Positions 1 through 11,600 of a stretch of 51,327 bases of DNA are shown piece after piece. The translations under genes and the position numbers were made by a program. The stretch's first letter is position 1. Each line of letters opens with the position of its first letter. The notes beneath the pieces are model-generated. The model was not told the DNA's origin. It worked only from the letters and a program-made list of their open reading frames with translations, and did no database searches. The DNA comes from Coptodactyla brooksi. Taxonomy: Eukaryota; Arthropoda; Insecta; Coleoptera; Scarabaeidae. The DNA is taken from the NCBI GenBank assembly GCA_033557675.1, contig JAWQRM010000004.1, forward strand, positions 1 to 51,327. Direction: 5' to 3'.

Positions 1-469
1 TTAATTATAGTAATGATATGTAGTTTTGTATCATGTTCCACTTTTGACTATTTTTGTATGAGATTTTACATTTTCCCTCTCACACTTTCTTTTCCAAAAT
101 CAACTTTTTTTGTCGAAGAATTAAAAGATATTAATATTTACTGTGTGAAAGCGATAAAAATTAATGCGAATCTATTAGTCTTGTTTTATTCTAGACAGCC
201 AATCTAATAGAAAAGCTTGCAATAGTTATAATTGTAAAAGAAAACTATAAAACTAGATATTTATTGGAAATCGTGTTTTTTTTTTCTATTTTCGCTTATA
301 ATTCGAAAACTACTATAGTTAAGATAATTTCTTCTTCACGATTGAATTTTTCATTAAAAAGTAACACTTTTACAAGATGCATATAACAGAAATAGAGAAG
401 GTTTCTATCTCAGAACGTATATTACTTTCTCACTTGCACGTTATCAGGAGTACAAGTAAATTTTAAATG
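1..469. other. AT-rich sequence, probably intron of the PAN gene
   Basis: No coding exon, RNA gene or recognisable element is seen here. Since the first visible PAN exon begins inside a domain whose first half must lie to the left, this stretch is inferred to be intron of that gene. Confidence 0.4.
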
Positions 470-1025
470 ACTTTTTTTGAAAATTGGAACTTTATTGTCA
501 AAAATTGGCACCATGTACTTTATGCAAAGTATTCTCCATCGCTAGCCACTACCTTTCCCATCTTCTTTTACTCGTATTTTGAGGTTATCCACGAATGAAT
601 CCATTTTCTTTTGTATCCTCATAAGAATGGAAGTGCTGCTCCGCCAAGCCATGAATCATCGATCGAAACAAATAGTAATCGAAAGAAGCAATGTCTGGTG
701 AATTCTGTAGCTGGAGTAGGACATCCCATTTCAGCATTTCCAAATAGGTTTTGACGGCTTTAGCAATATGTGACCGAGCATTATTGTGTTGCAAAATCTT
801 GTAGAAATTCTTGTAGAAGTTCATAATAAATAAAAATGTGAAAAAACACTTTTTCATGTCTCTCTGTTTCAATTCGTATGGCATCCAATTTCCTTGCTTT
901 TGAATCATTCTCTATAAGCTCTTCTTGCGTTTGACAGGAGTCTTGATCCAATAATGCCTCCAATTCTGCATCTTCAAACGTTTCTAGCCTTCCTTGGCTT
1001 TCTTTATCTCCCGTGGCAAAATCAT
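470..1025 (-). pseudogene. mariner transposase remnant, internally deleted
   Basis: Read on the minus strand this holds pieces of a mariner-family (Tc1/mariner) transposase in order. First comes a helix-turn-helix part with ELEALLDQDSCQTQEEL (about 1010-910), then GNWMPYELKQRD (about 890-860), then the C-terminal catalytic part with LQHNNARSHIAKAVKTYL and YYLFRSMIHGLAEQHFHSYE (about 800-620), then a short KVVASDGEYF end near 530. About 100 codons between the linker and the second catalytic block are missing, including the GDEKW block with the first catalytic Asp. The second catalytic Asp (normally QDNA or HDNA) reads HNNA, and the third sits in a changed context (SFDYY). Several frameshifts are present and terminal repeats were not identified. 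It is dead and probably lies in a PAN-gene intron. The family call is firm; the subfamily is not. Confidence 0.85.
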
Positions 1026-1476
1026 CACTTTTAAACTATCTAAATCAGTATTCACAAGTTGAAATTGATGGAGCATAGTTTCCAGAAGCCTCACACAGCA
1101 ATGGATGGACCTTCAGCTGCTTTTTTCTCCAAATGGAAGCAGAAAAGCAAAACTTCTCGCAAATTGCATTTCTTTGGCACAAAAGTTCAGCTAAAAAATT
1201 TGGCTAACATTAGTTTATTGTGTGTATTGTGTAGTTTAAAAATAGAAGGAATAAGAATGCACTATAAGCATATTTTCTTTGTTATTTAAAGAAGCAATAC
1301 ACGAGTTGTGGATGCTCTTTCATAAATTTCGACTTCGTTAATGCGCCCTGCTCTGGTCGTCCGACTGAGGCAGATTCAAGTGTTGTTATAATGATATTCA
1401 CTTATATTGCACATATTTTCATTTAAAGCTCTTGCAAAATAACATCTTTAACTGTATTAATCATTATCTGCCCTAG
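1026..1476. other. intron sequence before the first visible PAN exon
   Basis: No exon or element is recognised. The end is a good splice acceptor: a pyrimidine-rich run followed by CTAG, with the exon opening at about 1477. A short open frame at 1059-1289 has no recognisable motif. Confidence 0.4.
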
Positions 1477-2624
1477 AGTTGGAGTCAAAGGAAACGTAAC
1501 ATGCGAGATCAGCCCATCAACAATCAAAGAATCCACCAGCGGACATCTAGAAGGCACCATAGATGACACCGATTACGATTTGTACGTTAAAAAGACGGAT
1601 TGTAAATTGGCCCTTGACGTGCAACCGGATATAGATGCAATAGAAGCAGGGTTACCAACTCCAGCAACTGTACAAGTTCACCACGTGTCTGAAGGGTCGA
1701 CATATCTTCATCCTTTTCCTACCACCTCAGACATACCTCTTCCATTTAGTGCAGATTATAAAACCAAACGTCGGCCTGAAACTTATAAAAAACAACATGA
1801 CTACGCGGAGCTGGAACACAGACAAGGATCTAATAGGAAACAAGACGATGATGCTGCTGATGATGGTGGTGAGAACAATTTTGATGGATACATAGGCGCC
1901 GTTTCATATAATAGATATGAGAAGCCCGAAAGATTAAATGGAAACAAACAGGAGTACGATTATAAGAGTTATGGAAATTCTGATGATGGTTATAATTACC
2001 AGAAGTTTCCAGATAAGATACCATTTGATTATGTGGGTTCGAATGGACCTCCTAGAGGTTACGGTTATAGTAATATTCCCGACAACAAACCAAGGCCAAT
2101 ATCGTTAGACAGTCATTACAATTATGGCCCAAATTCTAGACCGTACAGTGATCAAAGTGATCTACCAAAACCTATCAACAGTAACGCAAATCAGGCGTAT
2201 CATTACGAAAAGCCTACCCATTCTTCTGGGCTTGGAACAGCTTTCCAAGACCCAGATAATCCGAATTATCCAACGGGTGCTTCTCAAAGACCTTCGTACC
2301 AGCAGGGATACCTTCAAAATCATTTTGACGAAACCGCACCACACGATTATGGTCCTCCGACAAAGCAAAGACCCTACTTTTCGAGTGTAAGGCCTGTGAT
2401 GGAACACGCGTCGGATTACGGCACAAATACGAAGCGACCGAATTTTGGATTTCTCGGTGGCCTATACGAATTAAGCAACGGGGAGTACAGGCCATATGGA
2501 AGTGGAGCAAATTCACTTGGAAACGTTTACAGTCCAAAGTATCCCCATCAGAAACCGTCTTTGGACGAGGAGTATAGACCGCATGGGGAGTTGGTGACGT
2601 CATATGTTACAGAAATAAGAAATG
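1477..2624 (+). CDS. PAN gene exon A: second half of a PAN domain plus long Tyr/Pro-rich linker
   Basis: Open frame from the acceptor near 1476 to a consensus donor (AATG|GTAAGT) at 2624/2625. It starts at the third base of a codon (phase 2) and ends one base into a codon (phase 1). The first 45 residues, with VTCEISPS, DYDLYVKKTDC and flanking residues, align by eye with the second half of the PAN modules further on, so the first half of this module is on an exon left of the window. The remaining ~335 residues are low-complexity, rich in Tyr, Pro, Gly, Asn and Ser with acidic patches (a DDDAADDGG run), and look like a disordered extracellular spacer. Reading past the donor gives only 14 more codons to a stop at 2666-2668, with no AATAAA nearby, so splicing is favoured. 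The following intron is about 11.9 kb. Confidence 0.85.
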
Positions 2625-5600
2625 GTAAGTACAATGCTGAAAACTTTTTTGTTCATGGTGTTACTTAATTAAATTTGATTGAGTGACTAAAGCATTAAAT
2701 GGTGGAATGGTTCAATAGTAGACTGAATGGATAATTGAACGACGTTTCTCCAAGTTTTCTTGAGACAAAGTTTCTCTATCTCTGTCGCCGTTGCTTGTCC
2801 CCAAACTATTGCTATACATATAGGCAAAGTGGGGCAATTTTATTAGCAATATCATGTACATGATCTGACCAGTTGAGACGGTTATTTGTTTTAATGTCCA
2901 AACAGGTTGCAGAGTTATCTTCTTTAATAATTTGTCCATTGCAGACTTTTTGCCCTTGAAGTGTGCAATTTTTATTAGTGTAGTTAGTTTTGATTGTACT
3001 CAGCACCAACCCTTTGTATTCCATATAATCATGTATGGTTTGCAAATCCTTATTTATTATCTTTCGTAGTTTTGAAATTGAAGTTGTTTCATAAAGAAGC
3101 GTTGCGTCATCGACAACAAGTATGAGCTTACCTTTTAGTGGAAGTTTCCCCAAAATCATTAAGAAAAATGGTAAACAACAGCGGAGATAAGCTTGAGCTT
3201 TTGGGGACACCAATTCCAATTTGAACCGCTCCGCTTTTGGCTTCATTGGTCTTTGTATATTATTGCCTACTTTGAAGATGCAATTTTATCCACTGCTTTA
3301 CATGACCTCTTAAACTTATTAGCTGCACTGCTTCAATAAATCTGGTATGATTTACTGTGTCGAATACTTTTTGTATTTCATGAATTTCATGAATTGAATT
3401 TACAGTGGCCCTTCTAATATTTGTTCCCTTTCGGAATCCACATTGGCGATGGTACAAAAAAGATTGTTCTTCAAGAAATTCGGTTATTTTTGTCTTCATT
3501 ATCCTTTCTAGTGCTTTTGCAAATTCTGGTATGTTGCAGATAGGTCTGAAATTCCGTATATCTTTTTATCTCCACTCGCGTGTGTGGGAGTTATTTTCAC
3601 TTTCACTTATTTTAGCTTTCCTATTTTCATTTTCACAGATGAAAAGGACATCAGCGGTTCTTATTGAAAGATTAATAACTTCAAGTTGTTCATCCTTGAT
3701 ATAATGTAGTATTTCTTTTACTCTTGTTGAGCATGGTGGAAATTCCATAAAGCTCCTTTTCAGTTATTTCTAGTAATGAAATTGATTTTACAATCTCATT
3801 ACTATCTATTGTTGCAAAGTATGTATTGAAGTTATCAGCTACTTTCTGGTCAAGTATTATTCGATTTTTTTTCAAGAAATTCCAATTTTTACTTACAGAT
3901 TGGTTGTTAATTATTTGATTAATTTTATTCCAAGTTTGCTTAACATTATTGCAGTTTTCAATGTCTTTATCCCAACAATCTTTCTTGTTTGCTCTTCTAA
4001 GGTTTGTTATTTCCTATTGATTTGTATTGTGAAATCAAGTTTTCGTTTGTGCTGTGCTTTAATAATTTATGGATTCTGTCTCTTTCCCTGATTTTGTGTC
4101 TTAACTCAGTTCTCACCCACTGTGTGTTTAGTAACTGCCTTTTCTTGGTCAGAGTCACTTTCTCAGTGAGTGTATTTATAGTTCTTTGAATTTATTCTAT
4201 GAAATTGTTGTATTTTTCATTTAGATTGTTGTTGTTGCTGTCCGGTATTGATATTTAATATGATTCCAAACAAAATGTCCAATCCAATAAATTACGACTA
4301 CTAATAAAAATATTTAATAGATTTTTTATTGGTAATTAAAAATGTCTAAAACTTATTAAATAAGGTTACTAAATAATTTTATTTTCGCTATATACACATG
4401 ATTCCTTTTTTAAAATGTAATTAAGAAAATAATAATTCTGTCCATCTTTTTCAATAATTCTTAGCTCAATTTTCCTGAATAGCAACACCCTTATTTCATA
4501 TTATTGTGGTATTCTGTCACTTCTTGTTTTTAATTTATCCTAATTACTTTCATATGTGCTGAAAAAAATAATTTTATACTTTTATGTGTGCAGTGTTTGT
4601 ATGAACAACTTTTAAAACATATACCAACGGTTTTTATAATCAATTAATTTCAGTACGTTAAATAACTTTTATGTACAATCAGCGTCTGTCAAAAGAAGCA
4701 ATTAATTTGCAAAAAAATCATTAAGGATTCAGGAATCCAGTGAATGGATTGCTTAATTTTTTTAATTGAGAAAATAAATCTCCTCTTTGAAGTGCTGAAA
4801 GGATAGTTTTATACTTTGTGCAGTTTTTGGATTTTTAAAAAATATATCAACGATTGTTATAATCAATTAATTTCAAGACGTTAAATAACTTTTATGTACA
4901 ATCAGCGTCTGTCAAAAGAAGCAATTAATTTGCAAAAAAATCATTAAGGATTAAGGAATCCAGTGAATGGATTCTCCTCTTTGAAGTCTGCCTTTTTAGA
5001 TCTAGTTCCAAAGTCTGGGGGTAATTAAAAAAATGGTTCAATGATTTCTAAAATTATTTTACTTTTTAAGTAAAATTGAAACACGCAAAATCCAAAAGTA
5101 GATATTCCTCCAAAAGTTTCTACAGGGTGCTCCCTGAGGTAAACGCCAAAATTATATCATATGTTCTAGAGGTAATTCTGATCAAAAAGTTCATATACAC
5201 CATAAATCAATTCGTTTTCGTTTTCGAGACATCGATAAAAGAAGAAATGTATACCATTAGACATTTATTAAGAAACTACATAGTAACATAAAAAAACTAA
5301 TATTATAATAATTGCTCCCCTGTGCTTTTCAAAGTTGCTGCTACTCTTTGGCAGTTGATTCATTTCGTATAGAATCTACTGGTTCAACTATTCTGGCTAT
5401 CAAATCTTCTCGCGTATCTGGCTTACCCTTATTATGAACACGAGATTTAAGGCAACCCCAAATGAAAAAGTCCTCCTATAGGGCCTCCTTTTCGTATCCA
5501 CAGTCCTGCAAACTTTCGGTGTAAAAATTCAATACCTTCTTGAACCTGACTTTTAGTTGAATATTTTCCATGTATTCTGGCAAAGTATTCTCCAAGAAGT

Positions 5601-8600
5601 TGGGATAATAATTTGCCGTAAGACCCAATAATGTGATTATTTAACAACCCACACCATACATAACTGCCCACAACTACACTATGCGGATTTTGATGCACCC
5701 AAGTGTGAGAATTCCTTGTATTGTTTACACCAAATTGTTGTTGGTGTAAGCCAGAATAGTTGAGGCAGTAGATTCTTTGCGAAATTAACTTAGAGCAGAT
5801 ATTAACTGGCAGCAAAACATGGCTCATAAAATAGCAGCGCATGGAAGCAATTATTATAATATTAGTTTTTTATGTTATTATGTAGTTTCTTAATAAATGT
5901 CTAATGATCAACATTAATCTTCCTATGGCGTAGGTACATGAACTTTTTTTATCAGAATTACTTCTAGAACACATGATATAAGTTTGTCGGTTACCTTAGG
6001 GAACATCCTGTATAAAGACAGGACTTTCTTTCTAGAAATATCCATTCAAGTTTAATGGTAAGCAAAAAATATAATAAATTTCGTCAGTACTGTTTAATAT
6101 TTAATATTTATAAGACGCTAAACGTATGAGTACGAAATTACAATACAAAAGTTACGATTAGTTCTTTTCCAAAGCGAGGCCTGGCTGGCTTTCTAGTCGT
6201 TTGATCTTCGGAATGTACCACAATTGGTTCATTTTGAAGCTCTCCAAATCATTGGTTTTGTTAAAAATCAAATTGTCCTTCAAAGGCAAGGAAATCACAA
6301 ATCGATTTACTTGAATCCTTCAACAAAAATGACAAATCAGTTCTAAAGACCTAACACAAACAAAAGAAGAACAATCCGTTCCAATATATTCTTAAAAAGA
6401 AAGATCATTTTTAATTGATACTGCATTTGGAAGGAATTAGATGTTCCTTAAAACTTCCTTAAAACTTCCTTAAAACTTCGTTTGAGTCACTTGATTGGTG
6501 AATTGTGTGTCCACGAATATTCTGTTGAAATGCTGATGAAGGCTTCAAAGATTCTGTTCCTAAACCAACAGAAACCATCGTCTTTCGCTGGATGTAAAAC
6601 GAATGGTATGCTTTTAATCCTTTCTTTTTTATCCTTTCAAAGACAAAATACGCCCAAACCCTGTTAAGATAATCAGTGGATTACCGAAAATACCATCTAC
6701 AACTATCCGAAGAATACCATCTACAACTATCGGAGGTATGACTGGTTCTCTAGTCTTTTCTGGTTTGAACTTCAGAATGGACCATAATTGTTCATTCTGA
6801 ACCATTCCACAGCATTGGATTTGTTCAAATTGTGCTTTCCAAGCAAGGCAATCACGAATTAAATGTGTTGTTATAAAGCAGTATTTACAAAGCTTACAGA
6901 TAAACCTAGTACGTTTGCTTGAATCCTTCAACAAAAATGACAAATCTACTTCAAAAACCTATCACAAACAAAAGAACAATCGATCCCAATATATTCCTGG
7001 AAAGAAATATCATTTTGAGTTGATACTGCATTTTCCAAGAAATTAGATGTTATATTTCAAATCAAATAACACAACTGTTTAATGATTAAAAATCAAAGAC
7101 TTTTTTGTCACAATATTGTTATCTTTCGTTTTAGGTTAATATAGTCTATTCCATTATTATTAATTCCATACTATTTTAATCGAAATCTATACATTTCGAC
7201 TAAAACTAGTTTAAAATTGTACAAATCGTTTGAAAATTTGAAAATGAAAGGAAATAAACACAATTTGTATACAAACTTATGTAATTTAAAAGCATTTCTG
7301 CAACAAAATAATGAAAATCTATGATTTATGAGAATTAGATTTTTAATCATGAAAATAAGCTTTATAATAAATAAAATGATATTTAATTATATAGGATATC
7401 TAAACAAAATATTTGAATGTTAAATTTACAAACTTTCATTAACAATCATAATTAAATTAAGCTCTCATTAAAAGTGTAGTGCCATTTGCAAAGTTATTTT
7501 TTTCTAATTATTCTTTAAAATCAGATATAAAATACTGGGTGTTTCGTTTCCAAGTTTCAACATTTTAGGTCATTATAGGTTGATATGATAAAGTTTGAAT
7601 GGGGGTATAATTTTATAAATCAAGCAAATCATCAAAAATACTTGCCATAAAAGAATTGTTCCCCAATTTGTAAATCTTTGCAACATGAGCTGAACAGCAA
7701 ATGTATATCAGAATTTTGCGCTGAATAATACTTCTAAGTAGCAGTAATAGAAGCACCTGCCCATACAGGAAACCGCACTTGTATGCGTTTACGGATGTGT
7801 CTACGTAATCATCTTGAAAAATAAGCGTATGACTCACTGTTTGTAAAGCTTGGGATGATTTGAGGTCGCATTCCTCGAGCACTAATGATACTAGACTAGC
7901 GGAAACAAAGAGTCCGCTCGTTTTATGACCAGTGGCCATAGCGGCGGAATAATTGGTCAATTTAACTCGTGTTAAACATGACCTTGAATCCCTTCTCGAG
8001 AAACATCTCTAGCAGAAAGCTTATGCACGTATCTTTTGCCCTAACTAAACGGTTACAATGCTTATTATAATAATTATTCCGCGGGTGTTTTTTTTTCATG
8101 GTTTTCCGAAGCCGTTTCGCTTTTTCGATGGGTAACCATTGTTGCTTTTCCACGCAACCTTCACTTAAACCTCAATTAAAACGATCAGCATCCGACGAAT
8201 GATACACGCATCATGATGTAACCCGGCATTTATAACAGTTACTGTAGTTGCAGTTTGGGTGCTACGTAATTATGTATGTATGGATGGTACAAAAGAGACC
8301 ATAACCTCGAGAATGATTAATCAAAAATCGGTTGCAGTAGAATTTGATGTAAAGAGAAATGATATTGAATAAATTTTGAAAAGGCAAGCTTTAACAAGCA
8401 AGTAATTAATATATTCTTCATAACAAGGTTACCAAGGATATACGCAGTAATTTATCTTACGAAAAAGTTACGTAATATTGGATTTTGACATGCAAACCAC
8501 TTTGCTTGGTACAATGGACGATAATGGACAATGGATAATAAGCACGCATTCAACGTACGCACTATTTGTAATAAAATCAATGATCCGATCAAACGCTGAC

Positions 8601-11600
8601 CCTATTTCAACGTATTGAAGAGCTTATTCCCACAGTTTAAAAGCCCCAAAAAGCGGGCTCATTTCGAAATCATCACGAAACAGACCAGTTGGTTTGGAGA
8701 CATAATAATCTACGAAAACAATTCGCCCTCCCACTGAAGTTACTTTAGACAAACGGGGAAGGGGAACAATGATTTAAAACATTAAATCATTGTTATCCTT
8801 GACAAGAAATGCATATATTCGCATCCGATGCTCGGTTTCTATGTTAGTAGTACCTCGGACTCGGTCAGAGCCGTGTGGAAATTCGTTATTGTGGTTTTTA
8901 TTGCCATAGAAAAGATCTGATAAGGAGGTGTCGGTTACGCGACAAGGACAAGTTGAGGTTGGGAAACGCGGAGGGCTTTCACAACATCACGCTTTTTGTA
9001 TGTTAATTAACAATTACCACTTATCCATCACGGTCAAAGTGGACTGTGGATTCGATCTCGGTACGAAACATCCGCAGGTTCTATCTTTTGCACGCGTGCT
9101 TCAATCTTCAATGCACGAGACATTGAAGGAGATCGATTGTTTCGCAGCCTGGCGATGAATAATACGTGTTGATGATAGAGACAGGTCCCAGTTGTGACAT
9201 GACGATGAGAGGTGTTTGTTCGGTTTGTGTGCTTTTGGTGTTGTTAGTGTTGCCACTGCCATTGTGTTCCAGTACCAAAGTTATTATCGTCGAAGACGCC
9301 AAAGGTATGAATGCGAAGTTACAATACAAAAATTACTATTAGTTCTTTTCCAAAGCAAGGCTAGCTTTCTAGCCTTTCCTCTTCTAAGGACCTATCACAA
9401 ACAAACGAAAAACAATCCGTTCCAATATATTCTTGAAAAGAAATATCATTTTTAATTGGTACTACATTTTGCAAGAAATTAGATGTTATATTTTAAAGTT
9501 AAAGATAAATGCTAGTAGAGGTAACTTCCTTGAAACTTCGTTTGGGATGAAATGTGTATAAGTCCATGTCGAAAGTAGTTTTTATGGCATGTTGTAAATA
9601 ACATACCATAAACACTTCGCAGCTGTTCTCTACCTGATGTTGATTGGTGCATTGTGTCCAAAAATATTTTGTTGAACTGCTGATGAAGGGTTCCAAGATT
9701 CTGTTCCTCAACCAACAGAAACCATCGTCTTTCGCTGGATGTAAAACGAATGGTAAGAAATTCTTTTAATCAAAAGCAAAGCTCAAACCCTGTTAAGAAA
9801 ATTAGTGGATTACAATAAAAAAATATGATTAGTTTCTTTCCAAAGCGAGGCCTGGCTGGCTTTCTAGTCCTTTGATCTTCGGAATGTACCACAGTGGGTT
9901 CATTCTGAAGCATTCCAAACATTTGGTTTTGTTAAAAATCAAATTGTCCTTCAAAGGCAAGGAAATCACAAATCGATTTACTTGAATCCTTCAACAGAAA
10001 TGACAAATCAGTTATAAGGGCCTATCACAAACAAAAGAAGAACAATCCGTTCCAATATATTCTTGAAAAGAAATATCATTCTTAATTGGTACTGCATTTT
10101 GCAAAGAATTAGATGTTATGTTTTAAAGTTAAGGATAAATGCTAGTAGAGGAAACTTCCTTAAAACTTCGTTTGGGTCACTTCGCGGCTGTTCTCTACCT
10201 GGTGTTGATTGGTGAATTGTGTGTCCAAGAATATTCTGTTGAAATGCTGATGAAGGCTTCAAAGATTCTGTTCCTAAGCCAACAGAAACCATCGTCTTTC
10301 GCTGGATGTAAAACGAATGATAAGATATGCTTTTAGTTCTTCCAAAGACAAAATTCGCCCAAACCCTGTTAAGATAATCTGTGGATTAACGAGAATACCA
10401 TCTACAATTATCCGAAGAATACCATCTACAACTATCCGAGGTATGACTGGTTTTTCAGTTTTTTCTGGTTTGAACTTCAGAATGGACCACAATTGATCAT
10501 TCTGAACCATTCCAAACCATTGGCTTTGTTCAAACTGTATTTCCCAAGCAAGGAAATTACAAATTGAATGTAAAAATTGTTACTTATTATTGTAATTATT
10601 GTTACTCTTCAACAGAAATGACAAATCTGCTCTGAAAACCTATCAGAAACAAAAGAAGAACAATCGATTCCAATATATTCCTGACTAGAAATATCATTTA
10701 GAGTTGATATTGCATTTTCCAAGGAATTTGATGTTATATTTTAAAGTTAGAGATAAATGCTAGTAGACGAAACTTCACTGACGCTTAGAATTCTTTTTTA
10801 AAGATGACTGAATCATTATGGAGGAATGTAATTTTCTAATAATACATCTGTATTAGAAGATAATGACATTTTTATAGTAGTTTGGAATGAAAATATGTAT
10901 AATGTTTCATATCGATTATAATTGTAAAATTATGTTGCTGTTCTCTCTCTGATGTTGATTGGTGAATTGTGTGCAGTCGCTGCCTGCTTTCTGAGTTATA
11001 ACACATAGGTAAGTATGTAGGTCTACCAGAACTTTTCACAATAATAATTTTGGTGTATACACACCAGCTGTATTCTGCGCATGATTTATCTTTGTTACAT
11101 AATAATAAATCAGTCTTGGAAAATCAGCGTTGGGAACAAAGAGGATTCTGTTGAACTTAATAAAGGCACCAAAGATCCTGTGCTTAAACAAAACAGAAAC
11201 CATTTTCTTTTGCTATATGCAAAACAAATGGTAAGAAATCTTTTTAATTCTTTCAAAGAAAAGATTTGCTCAAACCCTGTTAAGGTAATCAATGGATTAA
11301 CGAATATACCATCTACAACTATCCGAAGAATTTTGACTGTGGATACTTTAGAAAGAAATAATTGAAGGGTTGGAAAGCTTTCAAGAATTTCTGGGCTTGG
11401 AATTAAAATGAAACGATTCGCATACCAAATATTAAACCTAGTTGTTATAACAACTAGGTTATTATTAAAACAAGCAGCCATAAAAATAAACAAATGCAGA
11501 AAAAGCATAGATAAAAGCAGAAAGTAATCAACTACATCACAAAAAACTAAAACTTAACAAAACGCTCATGGAACTGCACATCAACGTCAGCAACATAAAA

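Noticed and set aside
2162..2603. Minus-strand frames (81 and 129 codons) and a plus frame at 2124-2390 over exon A
   Set aside because: They overlap the well-supported PAN exon in other frames and have no motif; shadows of it.
2625..2668. Exon A read-through as an alternative terminal exon
   Set aside because: Only 14 codons to a stop and no nearby AATAAA; the consensus donor GTAAGT is preferred.
7613..7960. 115-codon minus-strand frame considered as a gene
   Set aside because: No recognisable domain or conserved start context, and it lies within the PAN intron; kept only as an unassigned frame.
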